From Fragilaria crotonensis (Eukaryota > Bacillariophyta > Fragilariophyceae > Fragilariales > Fragilariaceae): a DNA stretch of 64,000 nt. Shown in pieces: positions 12,387 to 24,802 of this stretch. The stretch is taken from the NCBI GenBank assembly GCA_022925895.1, contig JAKSYS010000160.1, positions 37,962-101,961 on the forward strand, read 5' to 3'. The notes beneath the pieces are model-generated. The model was not told where the DNA came from, did not search any database, and saw only the letters and a program-made list of their open reading frames with translations. The position numbers and the translations under genes are program-made. Positions within the stretch are counted from its first letter, which is position 1; each line of letters opens with the position of its first letter.

Positions 12387-13401
12387 CTACAACAATCGTG
12401 CAACATGGAACGCTGTCAATGAATTGGCGAAAGACCATCTAAGCGACACTTCGAAATTGGGCGAGCCCTTGAGCATCGTCTCTGTATTGCATTCGCAAGG
12501 GCCATACAGCACAACGACGTTTCCAATCGTTCGGCTGTCTTGATTCATCGAGCTGAAAACAGCCATCTTTGGGAAGGAATGTAGCATAGTCCTGGAGTCG
12601 ATAAGTCCATGGAAATTATCGGAATTCGACGAGCCTCCTGTAACCTCGTTGGATTGCGGTCCAAACGACGACCCTGCACATTGAAGTTTACCTGGTACTA
12701 ACGGCAATCAATAATATCAGTAGTGCACATGTTCAACATCTATTTAATTGATGACAAAACCAGAACGAGAGAGGACTTCGATTGCATGAGACAACCGACG
12801 CACATTTTCTGCGATTATCCTAGTTTACACCCGGAACGAAGGTTGAGTTGTTCAAAATCCTCCAAGTCTGCTCTGGATCGAACTCCACACGTCTTAATCT
12901 ATCCGGCGTTGTCTGCTTCTCCACGACTCGGCGAACGGCTGATTCGACACAATGGTCCTCGTCAAACTCTATGTCATTGCGCCAAAATCGAATGGTGTAG
13001 TAGGGTCGATCAGGACCATCGTCGTAGTGTACGCCCGCTATTGTTGCATCGTACCAAGTTTCAGTGGCTTTGAAGAAATATGTAACTTGCTGGTTCGCTA
13101 CAAAGGTGTTGTTCGCTTTAGCAACCTCCTCCCTCTTGCGTTGCTGTTCGATGATGAAACGCTTCTGCTGCAACTCTGCTGCCAGAAACGGATCGAGTTG
13201 CTTTTCCTTCTCCTTTTCATCAAGGGGACCCCTACTTTCATCTTCTTTTGATTTATTCTTTTCTTGATGATCGGTCGCCGCTCTTGCAGGGTTACACTTC
13301 ATTTCGTTTGTGTCGTCAAACTCATCGTACTTCTTTGCTAGACACTTGGCTGGTCCTTCGTCATTGCCTGACTTTGGTAATCGTTTGCGGAAGAATCGCA
13401 T
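12387..13401 (-). CDS. Unknown two-exon protein with a basic coiled region and a Tudor/SH3-like segment
   Basis: Exon 1 (13401-12831) encodes a lysine-rich start, a charged helical stretch (ELQQKRFIIEQQRKREEVAK) and a compact aromatic segment (VTYFFKATETWYDATIAGVH, then YYTIRFWRND) reminiscent of a Tudor or SH3-like barrel. The open frame stops soon after NNSTFVPG. A GT-AG intron at 12692-12830 (gtgtaaac to taccag) keeps the frame, phase 1. It joins a second exon (12691-12387) of about 100 residues rich in Ser and Asn with no domain I recognise. The spliced product is about 291 residues. The second exon rests only on splice signals and open frame. If it is not used, the protein ends at 12820 with 193 residues. 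Confidence 0.5.
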
Positions 13402-14327
13402 GCTAGCACTGAGCGGTTATCCCGTCGCCCCACAGCTCACAAGTGGCGCTAGCGTAAACTGCAAGACTGTTGAGAATCCCAGATCAGTGTTAGTGTTGTA
13501 CTCCGTTACGAGATACGGTCCAAGTCAATATTCCAGATTCAAATTGGGGTTGCTTTCGAATTCATCGCATTATTTTCATCAATCGTCATCCAGGCATGCT
13601 ACGATCATGGTTGATTCGCTCATCAAGTGTCACGCACTTACTTACGTCTGGATTGTTTGCCTTGAAGCACTTCGATCCAAGGATTGTTCATATCCCAATG
13701 CCACGACTCTAATCCAGCACTGCAGGACAGTTTAATGCAGAACCAAGAACTCGTACATCTATCTGTACTCGGACTACATTAGTACAAACAGTACCGGTAG
13801 TCCATAGTCACGATAGCCCATACATATAGCAAATAGCCCATATGCCCGGCATAAATGCGATAGATAGCACGCTTTTAATAGAATGTGCGCATTTGCACAT
13901 GAAGTACGAGTACTGGTAGTAGTAGAACCTCTAGTAGAGCAACGAGGTACAAGTACGAGTACTCTACTAGAAACCCGAACTCCATTCGTGGTTCGTGGTT
14001 CCGATTTGAGTTTTCTGAATTTCGATTCCTCCTTCAAGTAGTTCTGATTATGTTGTTTAGTTTGTGCTCTCCGCTTGACTGTGGGGTTAAGTCCTAAAAC
14101 ATGCTTTCTGTCCGCTGACCTACTCGTGTGACTTCGCAGGTGCGGAGAGGGTGGGAGTTTCACTATCGGATCGATGAGTTGTCCCGTTGTGATCGCAATT
14201 CTAAATTGTCCTGAACCTATCAGCTACCTCTGCCCCTCGAATAGAATATGAGCCACAATGACGACACCCTAACAACACCTCTTGATTCTCGCCGGTGGAA
14301 AATTGATGTCCATGAATGCCTTGCGAG
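13402..14327. other. Spacer with GTAC/TAC-rich words
   Basis: Between two minus-strand genes. Around 13740-13980 it contains many GTAC, AGTACT and TAGTAGTAG words. A short minus ORF (13774-14163) is low complexity and has no domain, so I do not call it. No other feature is seen. Confidence 0.4.
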
Positions 14328-15179
14328 CTAAATGTGTTTCTTACTAGCTTTCTTCTTTCCGCCCAAGAAAAAAATGATAAGGCCCTTCACAATAAGGAAG
14401 CCCCACATAAGTTGCAGAAAACACAGGAAGATTGCTGCGAGCCACGAAAAACCTGTAAATAGAAAGGCAAACGTAGATTGATGGGCCATCACAATAACCC
14501 CGAATGATCGCAGAAATTTGTATTTCATAGGAAGGAAGAGGTACCAGCGAATGTAGAGAAATGAGAATGCAAAAATGATCCGAATGATGGTGTAGGCAGC
14601 AGGATATTTTTCGATATACTGTGGATTATCCTTGAACGCATTCATAATGGAAAGAGGGACCGAACTCAGTTCAAGTATCCCATACATTAATGGTGCGTAC
14701 CAGGTATGCCCTGTTGTGACCAGTGAAGACATGGTCGTTACCAAAAGGACTGCTAAATGATGGAGAATCATCGCAGGCGATTCTTTCACTATCGTGAGTC
14801 CCACTGGAACCGCCCAAAGATTGTATCCAAATTGAATACATGCCAAGGGGTAGACTTCCCTCTGGCCAAGTACTTGAGTTTCAATCGTCGGATTGGATTC
14901 CAAAACATAGTTGAAATAATAGAGTCCCAACACACCCAACACTCCATTGACAACACAGTTGGTCATCTGATATGCGGACTTGTAAATCACTTTATCTTCA
15001 CATTTAGGAGCGAGGCGCCTCAAAGTAAAGATTGAAAAAATGAAAACAATTGTGATAATCACAGTCGCAAGTGCAACGACAGGAAGCAAATCGTTTCGCA
15101 CGTGATCCCATTCCACGAACGTAGGGTACTGTTCATGGATCTTGATGATTCTTTCATAGTCTTCGCGGTACGTCGCCAT
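14328..15179 (-). CDS. TLC-domain (TRAM/LAG1/CLN8-like) multi-pass membrane protein, paralogue 1
   Basis: A 283-residue single-exon protein with about seven hydrophobic segments. It contains the TLC-type signature around residues 135-185 (ESPAMILHHLAVLLVTTMSS followed by MYGILELSSVPLSIMNAF). TLC proteins act in the ER in ceramide synthesis, lipid sensing or transport. The exact role here is not clear, and the Lag1p motif of ceramide synthases is not obvious. The C-terminus is basic and ends KKHI, which fits a KKxx ER-retrieval signal. A closely related gene of exactly the same length lies at 23951-24802 on the same strand. The two are alike along their whole length, including the start MATY.EEY-like and FVEWDHVRNDL. 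Confidence 0.75.
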   Translation of the reverse strand: MATYREDYERIIKIHEQYPTFVEWDHVRNDLLPVVALATVIITIVFIFSIFTLRRLAPKCEDKVIYKSAYQMTNCVVNGVLGVLGLYYFNYVLESNPTIETQVLGQREVYPLACIQFGYNLWAVPVGLTIVKESPAMILHHLAVLLVTTMSSLVTTGHTWYAPLMYGILELSSVPLSIMNAFKDNPQYIEKYPAAYTIIRIIFAFSFLYIRWYLFLPMKYKFLRSFGVIVMAHQSTFAFLFTGFSWLAAIFLCFLQLMWGFLIVKGLIIFFLGGKKKASKKHI

Positions 15180-16064
15180 GTGCTTAACCTACTGAACGAC
15201 AGTCGTAGTCGATCAAAGATCTTGATCGGACGCAAGTCCTCGAAGGAAGCGAGCTCTATGATACGCAACCTGGCGAGCAACAATCCCTCACTCCCAAGAA
15301 TACCCACACGTCTGTCGCGACGTGGTGGCACAAATTCTCGGAGTACATATATACACGTTTCAGGACATAACTCATCGCATAACTTGTCGGGACCAAATGA
15401 CTTTTTTCTGATTGCGCATGCACAGCAGTACTTCAACGATCGGTAGTAGGTGCTACGTGTGATGTGACCAACAAGCGTTGAGTCGTTGAGAATACCGCTT
15501 CTGTACTACAGTATTCATAGTGGCAGACACGTATGATACTCCTGGGAAGGTTGCGGTGACGCACCTCAGCTACTACCGGTATGATAGTAGTAGTAGGTAA
15601 TAATTGTGCAAAGCAAAGACATCACTGTGTTCATTCATACTCTGTACTTGTACCTGGTTCAAGGTACTGTACAGTCCTGTACATTAAACAAGTATGTACC
15701 CTTACGTACTGTAGTACAGTATAAAGAGGAGTTGGTGCAGCGTACACTCGAAGTATGCATACATAAGGCATAATGAATATCATAATATCATGAATATATC
15801 ATATTATCATATATCATGGATTGCAATATGCCTACTGTAGGACCTGCTAATCGAGTACGGAACTGTGACGCACAATAGCTACTGCTACCACGTACCAGTA
15901 TTGTAGTGCAAACGTAGTCAAGTTATGACGACGATGAGCACATCACACTCGATACTCAATGGCGTAGCCGCTGTGATTAACAGAAAAAAGAGTCTTCCTC
16001 TCATAGTAGACACTACACCTCGCAGCAATCCGGGCCTAGGTCTGGTGACGTCAAAACTATATTA
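15180..16064. other. Spacer rich in GTAC and TAC words, AT-rich palindromic core
   Basis: Contains dense GTAC words (about 15640-15720) and an AT-rich, partly palindromic stretch at about 15765-15820 (repeated aatatcat/tatcatat units). No ORF or RNA gene is supported. Confidence 0.4.
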
Positions 16065-19000
16065 TTAAGTCTGCATGCTGACTAAGACAAGTTTCAGAGG
16101 CGGCAAGGAGTATACAACAGTATCGATGAGAACAAGCTCAGAATTCGAGGTTTTCACTTCCGTACGATTCAAGCGGAATGCACCTGTCGACAGTGGCTTA
16201 CATCTCACAACGTAGTCAAGTTCACGAGGGGCATTTGGAATTTTAGTGCAAAGTTGGTGAAGGAGATACAGAGCTGTTGCCTTTGGTGTGAGAATACTAA
16301 GGACTTCCTTAGCCGTTGCCTCCCTCCCGATGGCCCTCCTAGCAACATCAGCCCGAGCATCTCGAATGGCATGCTTTAGGAATGACGACGGCGGTGACGT
16401 CTTCTGGAAGCAAATTCCGGATTCTGTCTCCCAAGCCCCGGCTTCAATAGTGCTTGCAATTTCTGGATCAATCTCCAAAGTGTCAGCGCCATTTCTCGCT
16501 CTGCGTACAACTGGCATTGCCCAGTTCCATCGTCAAGAAGTCCACTGCATTCCCACACAACTTCACCACATTCACTGGGACAATGACTGGGGCATTTCAA
16601 GCGACACCGCTTGCGCCCTATGTCCGCTGCCATCGGTACCCCAGAAGTTTCCTGGTGCGTTTGACAAACCCGATAATTGAGATAAATCGTTCTTGGAAAT
16701 CCGAACCAGATTTGAATGGCATCTTGAACACTTGACGTGGACTTTACAATAGGAAACACCCAGAAATCGTGCCGCTCGACGAGACGAACCATGGCAGGCG
16801 CCAGACTAGACTGAGAGCGCATTCGCATGTCAGTGCAGATGTCTTGGTGCAAATCACAGAGAGTCGCGGACTGCATTCCAAGTAGCTGACGCGATGGGAA
16901 CTCTCCCACCAAGGACCGCCTTCCAGTCGACAGCCTGTCAATCATTCCGCGCGAAAATTGTCTGTTTCCAATGGCAGTCAGGCTTGCAGGAAAGGCATCA
17001 TCAACCGGAAAATCTATGTCGCACACCTCGACAAGCCGCACCTTGATGTCAACACTATCGCACTTGAAGCGAGAAAATCCATAGCTCCCGCGTGACAACG
17101 ATGACGTAGGAACAACAATCATGGGAACAAATCGATTTGCCCTGGAAGTGTGCGAATCTAGCTCAGATTTGAGCATTTCATCAATGCCACAAGCAATCAG
17201 CGCCGACGATGCGCCGTCCGCCATCTTCCACCACGAAGCAGCCAGACACAATTGTTCCTCTAATAGCGATCCGCTTGAAATCGAAGACATTTGCTGGACG
17301 CTTTTCATAAATTCAGCCTTCCGCTCGTCAGGTAGACGTGTCAATATTTTGAGTTCCAATGACTGGAGCGTGGAAAGGGCGTTCGCGTCAACTTTCCGTT
17401 TTTCTGCATTGCAGCAGTTTGCAAGGGTGAGCGTTGTTCCCTGAAACTGACCCGTCTTGACCTTGGCGAACTTCAAGCGGTGTCGGCATAGAATTCCAAA
17501 AAATGAAGCATCCTGTTCGATGACTTGTTGCGGATCTAGCATCTGTTCGATGGTATATGACGGTCGTGGTTTGAGACTTGTTGATGCAGCTGAGGGTTGA
17601 AGGATAGTTGAACCAATAGTATCACAGTGAACATGGATAGAAATAATGAACAAATATCCTTTGATCTGAAGCAGCGCACACGACCCTTTTTGGGCTGGCT
17701 GTTCCAGCTGCGTCCATGGTTCCAGATTGCATCTACTCGTCTTTTTATTTGTGGACGATATACCCAGACACAAAGCTGACACAACACACACTTTTAAAGT
17801 GCACGCCACGTTTTGAAAGGCAAAACATTCAGGAAGCGAAAAGGCTTTTTCAGAGGTTATGGGGGAGCAGCAATGGGAGTCTCCAAGAAGGAAGATGTCG
17901 TCTGATGTTGGTAGCGCTGATAGCATCCCAACTATACACAGTAAACCGTCGTCATCTCCATCGAACAACCGCGAAATTTCGTTGCTACGCAACTGCAACG
18001 ACGCAACTGAACCACCTTGAACCTTACCCTCGCCAAGTTTCTCTATCCATTCAGCAAGTCGAACCTCCATCAGTTTCATCACGACGTCCCTGAGGCGAGA
18101 AATGCTTAAAATCATAGGGCCTACCAAACGCTTGTCGTTGAAGGACGACAAATGACAACCATGTAGCTCAGTTGCGTCACCTTTAACTTGTTCCCTTCCA
18201 TGATCAAAAAATTCAGAGAACTGATCTCTTCGATTGCTGCGCACTTCCACTTCATCGCTCCTGACAGCCAAGGCACCAAATGGCGACTTTCCTTCTTGGC
18301 TGCTGTACAACATATGGAGCACTGTGACAAGATCTTCACGGGAAAACCCTTGAATAGAGGAAGGGTCAATGTTGTCAGCCAAGTGCATTGAAAGAGCTTG
18401 CCGAAAGGCCGAACAGCGAATTCTAGTGTATTGCCAAGGAATAAGCGCACGGTTCTCCGGCTCCATAGTCGCAACTATGCTTCGCTGCGGCGTTGTGTTG
18501 ACAGCGACATTCTCAGATGCTGTGCTGACAATTACGATCGTAGACCTTAGGCACGCTCCAAAGTACGCAGCACTACCCGACACGAGAAGTAGATGGACGT
18601 TGAAAGCTCTGACAAGAGCTCCTTTTCGCAATCCATACTGTAGATTGGTAGACATCGGAAAGTTTTCAACGAAAACCTTATGCCTCACTGCTCCATCTGT
18701 CAGCTCAATGCAACACAAGCGTCCCTTTGTGAACGTAGTTCCTTGAACGCGCCCCTGCACCATTGCCATATATAATGGAACTGAACTCCCGACTTCATCT
18801 TCCTCTTGCCAAAGAATTGACTTGGAATCAGAAACAACCAAGACCCGATTTGGAACTTGAATGTGGCCGTACCCTTTCGAGCGTAGCGAGTGTGAAACTG
18901 TCCATCGTTGACATTGTACAGAATCAATCACAATCTTGTCCCCCGGCAACATTCCCGCATGACATGACAATGCTTTGTCTCCCTTCATAACTAGGACGCA

Positions 19001-19540
19001 ACTCAGAGTATCTTCCTCATCATGTGGGGGCTGAAAGACCTCGACGAGGCAAAAGGGATCGGATGGTACGACCGCAATGATCGGAGATATCGAATCGATG
19101 TAGCCAACGATGGGGTGAAGTTCGCGGCAATTTGAAGCTTCTAGGTTTCGAAAATCAGTCAGATTCATACCTCTTATCTGCGTGTTGGGATCAACCACGT
19201 CCTTAGTCACTTCCACCATCCCAAGCTCTAACAAGGCCACATCAGGACCGTGATTCGATTTATTCCCCGTTGCCGGTGAATCCAGATCGATTATTGCATA
19301 ACGAATGAGTTTCACTCTTCTACTGAATCGGGCGGCGTCGCAAACAACTTTGAGGAGCGCCTGGGGCACAACCAGGAGGTACACTTTCGCAACATCGCTT
19401 CCTGATGGAACAAAGTACAACCCAGCATCGCCAATGCGTGATGCATCGCCTACATCTCGCTTTCGCTTCTTTTTGACGAATTCACTTGACTCCTGAGACA
19501 GCCTCAGACGATGTTCAATGAATCCAACGAGTGTCTTCAT
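16065..19540 (-). CDS. CTC1-like multi-OB-fold protein (CST telomere complex large subunit)
   Basis: A large protein of about 1158 residues. It starts at the ATG at 19540 and ends at 16065 after one frame slip near 16477-16479, where one extra T would join the frames. Several OB-like segments are seen, such as GYIDSISPIIAVVPSDPFCL, GRVQGTTFTKGRLCCIELTD and, near the end, a Cys-rich block (CRLKCPSHCPSECG) followed by VVWECSGLLDDGTGQCQLYA. That block, an LDDGTGQ OB strand and a tail with YVVRCKPLSTGAFRLNRTEV, resembles the C-terminal zinc-ribbon OB fold of plant CTC1. CTC1 binds STN1 and TEN1, guides fill-in at telomere ends and stimulates Pol alpha-primase. The name rests on motif memory; another RPA-like ssDNA-binding protein is the alternative. 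The single slip lies between two conserved blocks, so the gene is probably intact. Confidence 0.62.
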
Positions 19541-20440
19541 GTATCGGCATCACAACTTGGTGTCGCGAGGATGGTTTTATGCTTCAATAATACCCGCACC
19601 CCGCACGCAGCAATGATGCTGTTCCCCATAAAGGGGTTCGTAGTACCAGTACAAGTAACTAGGTACCGGTATTGTACTGATTGTACATTGTACAGCTGTA
19701 GTAATGCACTTTTCTGGCGGTGTATGTCATGTAGACCTGGTACCAGTACCACGTATCAGGACGCGGCAGGGCGAAATGCCCATCAGATTTGACTGGATTG
19801 CCTACCCCGTCCTGCTCCATTAAAATGCTGGGAGTTAGGACAGCGATGGGCCTTCAAACTGTAACTTTAATTCTACTGGATACTCGTCGCTCAGGGACGT
19901 CATGATGTAAGGATATACTTGTAGCATGTATGTATGCATACGTATGGTAGGATTTACTCCAAGTAGAGTAATGGAGTAGAGTAGACAGGGAAGAGGGTAC
20001 AGCCACACTTTGGGTGGCGCCCTCCTTTAAGGAGGATGACGAGACCTATAGTCAAGACCAACAGATGAACCCAACACTCATCCGAAGCATCACCCCCAAA
20101 ACCAGTAACGCCAACTGGTGCAATGCTTGCGATTCCAGGCAGCCACGTGAGCTCTGAGCACGCGCAGCCTAACCCTCTTCCACCCTCGCAGGACTCCTTC
20201 AGTGAACACAACGTTCCAGATTGACGTCGAAAAGTATGATTCGTGCTAAGCCCTGGAAATGCAAGCAATGTACAAGCATCAAAAGCGAAAGGAGTTAGGA
20301 TCTAGAATTACCTCAAAACAATCTAATTGACGGGGTTTTCCGCGAAAGCATGAGGAAACACATTCGATGCCTCGCCCATCCAATTAATGGAGGTCTAGCT
20401 CAAGGAAAGCGCTCGCGCTTGGAATTTCTTTCAAGAAATA
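19541..20440. other. Spacer between CTC1-like gene and next gene
   Basis: Holds a short GTAC-rich palindromic cluster at about 19640-19755 (agtaccagtacaagtaac, aggtaccggtattgtactg). A minus ORF at 19954-20268 lacks recognisable domains and is not called. No RNA gene seen. Confidence 0.4.
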
Positions 20441-21335
20441 CTAAAGAGCATCAAACGAAATGTATGTCGGACTCTTGAGCTCGTCGTCACTCTCGTCATC
20501 GCTCAGAACTATCGGCTCTTCCTGCGACGAACGATCTGTTGTCCTTCCCATCTTCCTTGGTTGCTGAACTGTCAAATCATCTCTGCATCTTTTTCTGTCG
20601 CACGAGACTGAAATCGCATCCGCAGCCCCTAAGAGCATGGCAAAAGCCCTCGACCTGCGGGATGCTACGGCTGAAACGTTGGCAATCGCATCTGAGTCGT
20701 GTTGATTCACTAGAAATTGCCTCGCCTGTTCCATTAATACCGCATGCTTTGCCTGACCAACACGTTTACCACGGAGAAAGCCATGAGCCTTGGAGGACCA
20801 TCGTTCCAACCCACGGGATGACTCATTTCCGTTGCACCATTCTAGCAAGCTCTGAAAAGGGATATAGAAGATGTTGATGAGATAAATTTATATCGATCGA
20901 TAGATCGGAAGGAACCCTAATAAACTAATAGAAATCAGCACTTACTGTCGGGGGAGAAAGATGCTCCGTGGTTTCCTTCGAGCTCAAGTCGTTGGAGCCG
21001 GCCGTAGCATTGTCAGCAATGTTGCAAGCGTGCTCGTATGCTTCAGTCAGACAGCCTTTGAACATTCCGGACCGTCTCAGCTGTCGACAGCTGTTTTTAG
21101 CATCAAGCTTTGTAGCTTCATATTCATCTTTAGACCACCAGCCCTGCCGTCGATCTTCGGCTGTGAGTTCTGATACATGCTCGACGTAGTCAAATCTCAC
21201 TGGTCGTGTATCAATTCGTACTCGTTTTCGTTTCGCTTGAAGGGACACAAGAAATAACTCAGCGTTGTCTTCCAAGAAAGGATCAAAGAGAGAGTCCAAG
21301 CTGCATAACGATTGAGTGGGGGTAAGAGGGGCCAT
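20441..21335 (-). CDS. Unknown two-exon, probably nuclear protein
   Basis: Exon 1 (21335-20946) starts with ATG and encodes a polar segment (RPVRFDYVEHVSELTAEDRR, then GWWSKDEYEATK). A phase-0 GT-AG intron at 20852-20945 (gtaagt to tttcag) joins exon 2 (20851-20441), which continues WCNGNESSRGLERWSSKAHG and a helical HAVLMEQARQFLVNQH block. The product is about 266 residues. The RGLE-type segment followed by a basic helix recurs, as far as I recall, in small diatom families without known function. The C-terminus has EEPIVLSDDESDDE, which fits a SUMO-interacting motif with acidic tail. No enzyme motif is seen. Confidence 0.65.
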
Positions 21336-23950
21336 TGTAGCAACAGGGCGGTAGACAGCTGGTGAAGCAATTCAAAAACTGTTGTGTATGTGTGCATATA
21401 TACTTTAAGACTCTCAGATGAAGCGAAAAATTAGAGCCGATTAACGATGAACGACCACATTTGCCAACGCAAAGTTCATCGATTGTTTTATTCTTATTCA
21501 TACACGATTAAACTAGAGTACGAGGTTGTCTCCTAGTACGTACGATTTGAGACTTAACGACATCCGAAAATGTCTTTCGCGAACAGTGCAATCACGATCA
21601 AGTGGGGTCGCAGCGACTCCGGAGTAAGGAGTTGCAGAGCCATTGAAAAATCGTCGCACACTAGCGTTCGCCCTTCAAGGGCATAAACAACTTCTTCTAT
21701 GTATGACTTTGGTCGTAAATGTCCGTGGAAAAAATAAAGACAGATTCGAATTTGTCTTTATCGAATCGGGAATGCCAGCTTCCACGCAAACAACCATATG
21801 ACAAAGCCGGGGTCACAAATACTACGGGTGCTACTTTTAAAAACTCCGTGTGTTCAAGGCGGGGCAATATAGAAATTATCCGAATTGTCAAAAAGCCGAA
21901 AATTTTCCGACCCTAGATTTTAATTCGAAAACATGAACACTCTTCAAAGTCAGCAATGCCGAATTTCACATCTCAGTCACCAAGGCCACATGTCGCACAT
22001 GCCCGTCGAACGCCACCGGCGGCGATCTTGATTTCAGTCAGAAGACGAATTTGAAAAGCATGTGGAATGTGGAACCTTTGCCGGCTGATGCCTCCGTGAT
22101 TTCTGCGGCATTCCTCTAATTTGGCTTGGATGTTGTTGCAAATGCACTGTAGAAAAAAAGCCTCGCTAAATGAACCTTCTAGAGGAACGAACCTAATTGC
22201 ACGGGCATTCATGCATTCTGATATTCTGGAGTGCTAAGCAACAGCTTAAGCAACTATGTAAAATAAAATAATAATTGGGGTGCTTATCATGAATGATTAC
22301 TGTGACTTGTAGTTCCAAACTATCCTTAGCTGTACTGTTAAGGATTTTGTTGCCATGAGTGCGGATGGAGATGAGCATGTCCAATTGAATCTAGCTAGTT
22401 GGTCACAGGTCACCTTAAGTTAACTGATTGGATATTGACAATATTTCAACAACAGAGTTAGTAATCGATACCATTGATTATGGAACCAAGGAAAAGATAT
22501 CAAAGCACGAGTTGTAAAGCATCTCGGAATAAGTCTTTTCACATCATTTTTAGATGAGGGTCATCAGCTGGATCTTGGAGGAGGAGATTGGCTTCATGCT
22601 AGGATCAGGTGCTGGGTTTCAACAACGGTGATGTGAGAGTTGGGCACAGGAATGCTGAGCAACAATTCAAAAGTGTTTGTCCCACTAACACTTTTCTTCT
22701 TGCTGGGTGACACTCCCAGACAATGCATCTTCAGGAATGAATCAGTCATGGAAATAGCCCAGCATAATCCATTTGTACTATGCAGTATATTGAAAGGGAT
22801 TGGGGTTAGTGTACTGGTGGACGGACTAATTGATTCCTTGATTAGTATGACGAGGGTGTGGGGTCAAATTGTACGGAATATGCTGAGCAAACCCCTACAA
22901 ATGCATGACCCTAATTCGTTGTCCTTATTGTATGAATTACATAGAGCTCCTTGATTAATACCCTCCAAATATTGATATCGATCTTGACAAGGTTCCTTCT
23001 ATGTGACAAAGAGTAAACCTTCTGTTGAATTTGTTTCAATTTTACTACCAGCCACGTCTTCAGGGCATGGTGTATGGATGACTTGGCTTTACCTTTGCTG
23101 CTTTGTGTGCCTAGCTACTTGTCTGGTGATGAATTATATGGTTCAATCCCCACAATGAATCTAAAGCCCTTGGTATTCATGAGCACATTCCTCAGGGTTA
23201 ATTACTAGGATGAGCTGCTGGTAGAGCTACAAATTTGGACCTGGAAACTTCTTGAGCATTGTTAAGCCTCTCGTAAGATCACATTTAGTAAGTATGTCTT
23301 CAGAAAACTTAACAGTTGTCCGTGGAATTGCGATGACCAGTTGGGAAGATGAGAGCGCAGTCCTTCTTGTTTATAATATGATGCAATGATTGAAAACTAC
23401 CTTACTTTAACTGCAACTTGAGGATTGTAATCAAGATTGCATGGGTGACTTCCAATTGTTATGGACTTTTTTGTTGGAACAAGCTGGAAAACGATTTGAC
23501 AATGTCTACTACCCATGAAACTACTATCTCAGCAAATGTAGTAAAAGAAGTGGTGGAGATACGAAGTTGATTTGTTTTGAATTCAAATTGCTTTTTGGTC
23601 TCAAGGTCATTCGTTACGAGTCCTAATCTCCATTTCACTGCCGTACAATAGCTTCTGCTGAATGGCGGCACTGTTTGTCAACGGACATAAGAACCATTTC
23701 TGTATACTTCTGGTTAAAACATGCCAGACCAGCATCGGAAAGCTTGATCCACTTTGCAAATATGAATATGTGCATGACTTTCAAGAAGAAATGCATGTTA
23801 GGTAATGGTCACATACAAGCTCCTCGCAGCAGACTTTCCTTCGTATGCCCAGAAATAACATTCCATAGTACTAGCTAATCATCTGACTCGTATGATTGGT
23901 CTAACGCGATACATGTACGTTCTACGGTAGTTGAAACTAAGGTATTCCCA
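21336..23950. other. 2.6-kb gene-poor spacer with an AT-rich degenerate island
   Basis: About 22400-23450 is AT-rich and holds only broken short ORFs, such as 22640-22954, which has no recognisable domain. It looks like the islands at 9990-11150 and 37850-38500 and may be a decayed mobile element. The rest holds no supported gene. The right end contains the 3' flank of the second TLC gene. Confidence 0.45.
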
Positions 23951-24802
23951 TTATTCTTCCTTTTTCTTCGCGTTCTTTGGTTTCCCCTGCAGGCCCTTAA
24001 CAAGGCCTTTGATAATCAGACAGCCCCACATAAGCTGCAGAAGAAGCAAAAAAAATGATGCACACCAAGTCAAGCCTGTGACAACGACAGCGAATGGAGT
24101 TCGATGGGTTATCACAGTAAAACCAAATGAGCGAAGAAAGTCGTACTTCAAAGGAAGGTAGAGATACCAGCGAATGTAGAGAAAAGAGACGCCAAAAATG
24201 ATGCGAATGCATGCGTAGGCGGAAGGGAACTTTTTGATGTACTCGGGATTGTCCTTGAACGCATTCATTATGGCAAGAGGGACTGAACTTAATTCCAGTA
24301 TTCCATACATGAACGGCACGTACCACCGATGCCCTGTTGTGAAAAGCGCAGAAACGGACGTCACGAACAGGACAGCAACGTGGTGACACAGCATTGCCGG
24401 CGATTCATTCACTAAAAGAAGTCCTACCGGAATAGCCCAAAGGTTGTACCCAAATTGAACGCATGTCATTGTAAAGATGGACTTGTATCCAAGTACTCGC
24501 TGCTCTGGAGGCAGGTTGGAATCAATGACATAGTGATAGTAGTAGAGGCCCATGATGCCTAACGTTGTGTTGACGAGGAGGTTGGTTACGTTATAGGCAG
24601 ACTTGAAAATTTTGGAAGTAGATCCTTCAGGGGTAAGGCGACTCATTGCAATCGCTGCAAGAGCGAAAACCAATGAGATGGCAAACGCCGAACGGACGAC
24701 TCCAGGTATCAAATCGTTTCGGACGTGATCCCATTCGACAAACATGGGGTGGCTTTCATGTATTGCTTTAATGACTTCATATTCTTCTTGATAGGTCGCC
24801 AT
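23951..24802 (-). CDS. TLC-domain multi-pass membrane protein, paralogue 2
   Basis: A 283-residue single-exon protein with the same length, start and membrane layout as the gene at 14328-15179. The TLC-like core reads ESPAMLCHHVAVLFVTSVSA followed by MYGILELSSVPLAIMNAFKD. The shared segments IQFGYNLWA/VQFGYNLWA and FLYIRWYL show recent common origin, with moderate divergence in the loops. The C-terminus is lysine-rich and ends KKEE, another KKxx-type ER-retrieval signal. An ER lipid-related role is likely from the family; the substrate is unknown. The two copies are about 9 kb apart with unrelated genes between them. They could come from a tandem duplication later split by insertion or inversion, or from a local dispersed duplication. 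Confidence 0.75.
   Translation of the reverse strand: MATYQEEYEVIKAIHESHPMFVEWDHVRNDLIPGVVRSAFAISLVFALAAIAMSRLTPEGSTSKIFKSAYNVTNLLVNTTLGIMGLYYYHYVIDSNLPPEQRVLGYKSIFTMTCVQFGYNLWAIPVGLLLVNESPAMLCHHVAVLFVTSVSALFTTGHRWYVPFMYGILELSSVPLAIMNAFKDNPEYIKKFPSAYACIRIIFGVSFLYIRWYLYLPLKYDFLRSFGFTVITHRTPFAVVVTGLTWCASFFLLLLQLMWGCLIIKGLVKGLQGKPKNAKKKEE

Noticed and set aside
13774-14163. Minus ORF of 129 residues
   Set aside because: Low-complexity, overlaps GTAC-rich spacer, no domain or homologue-like segment.
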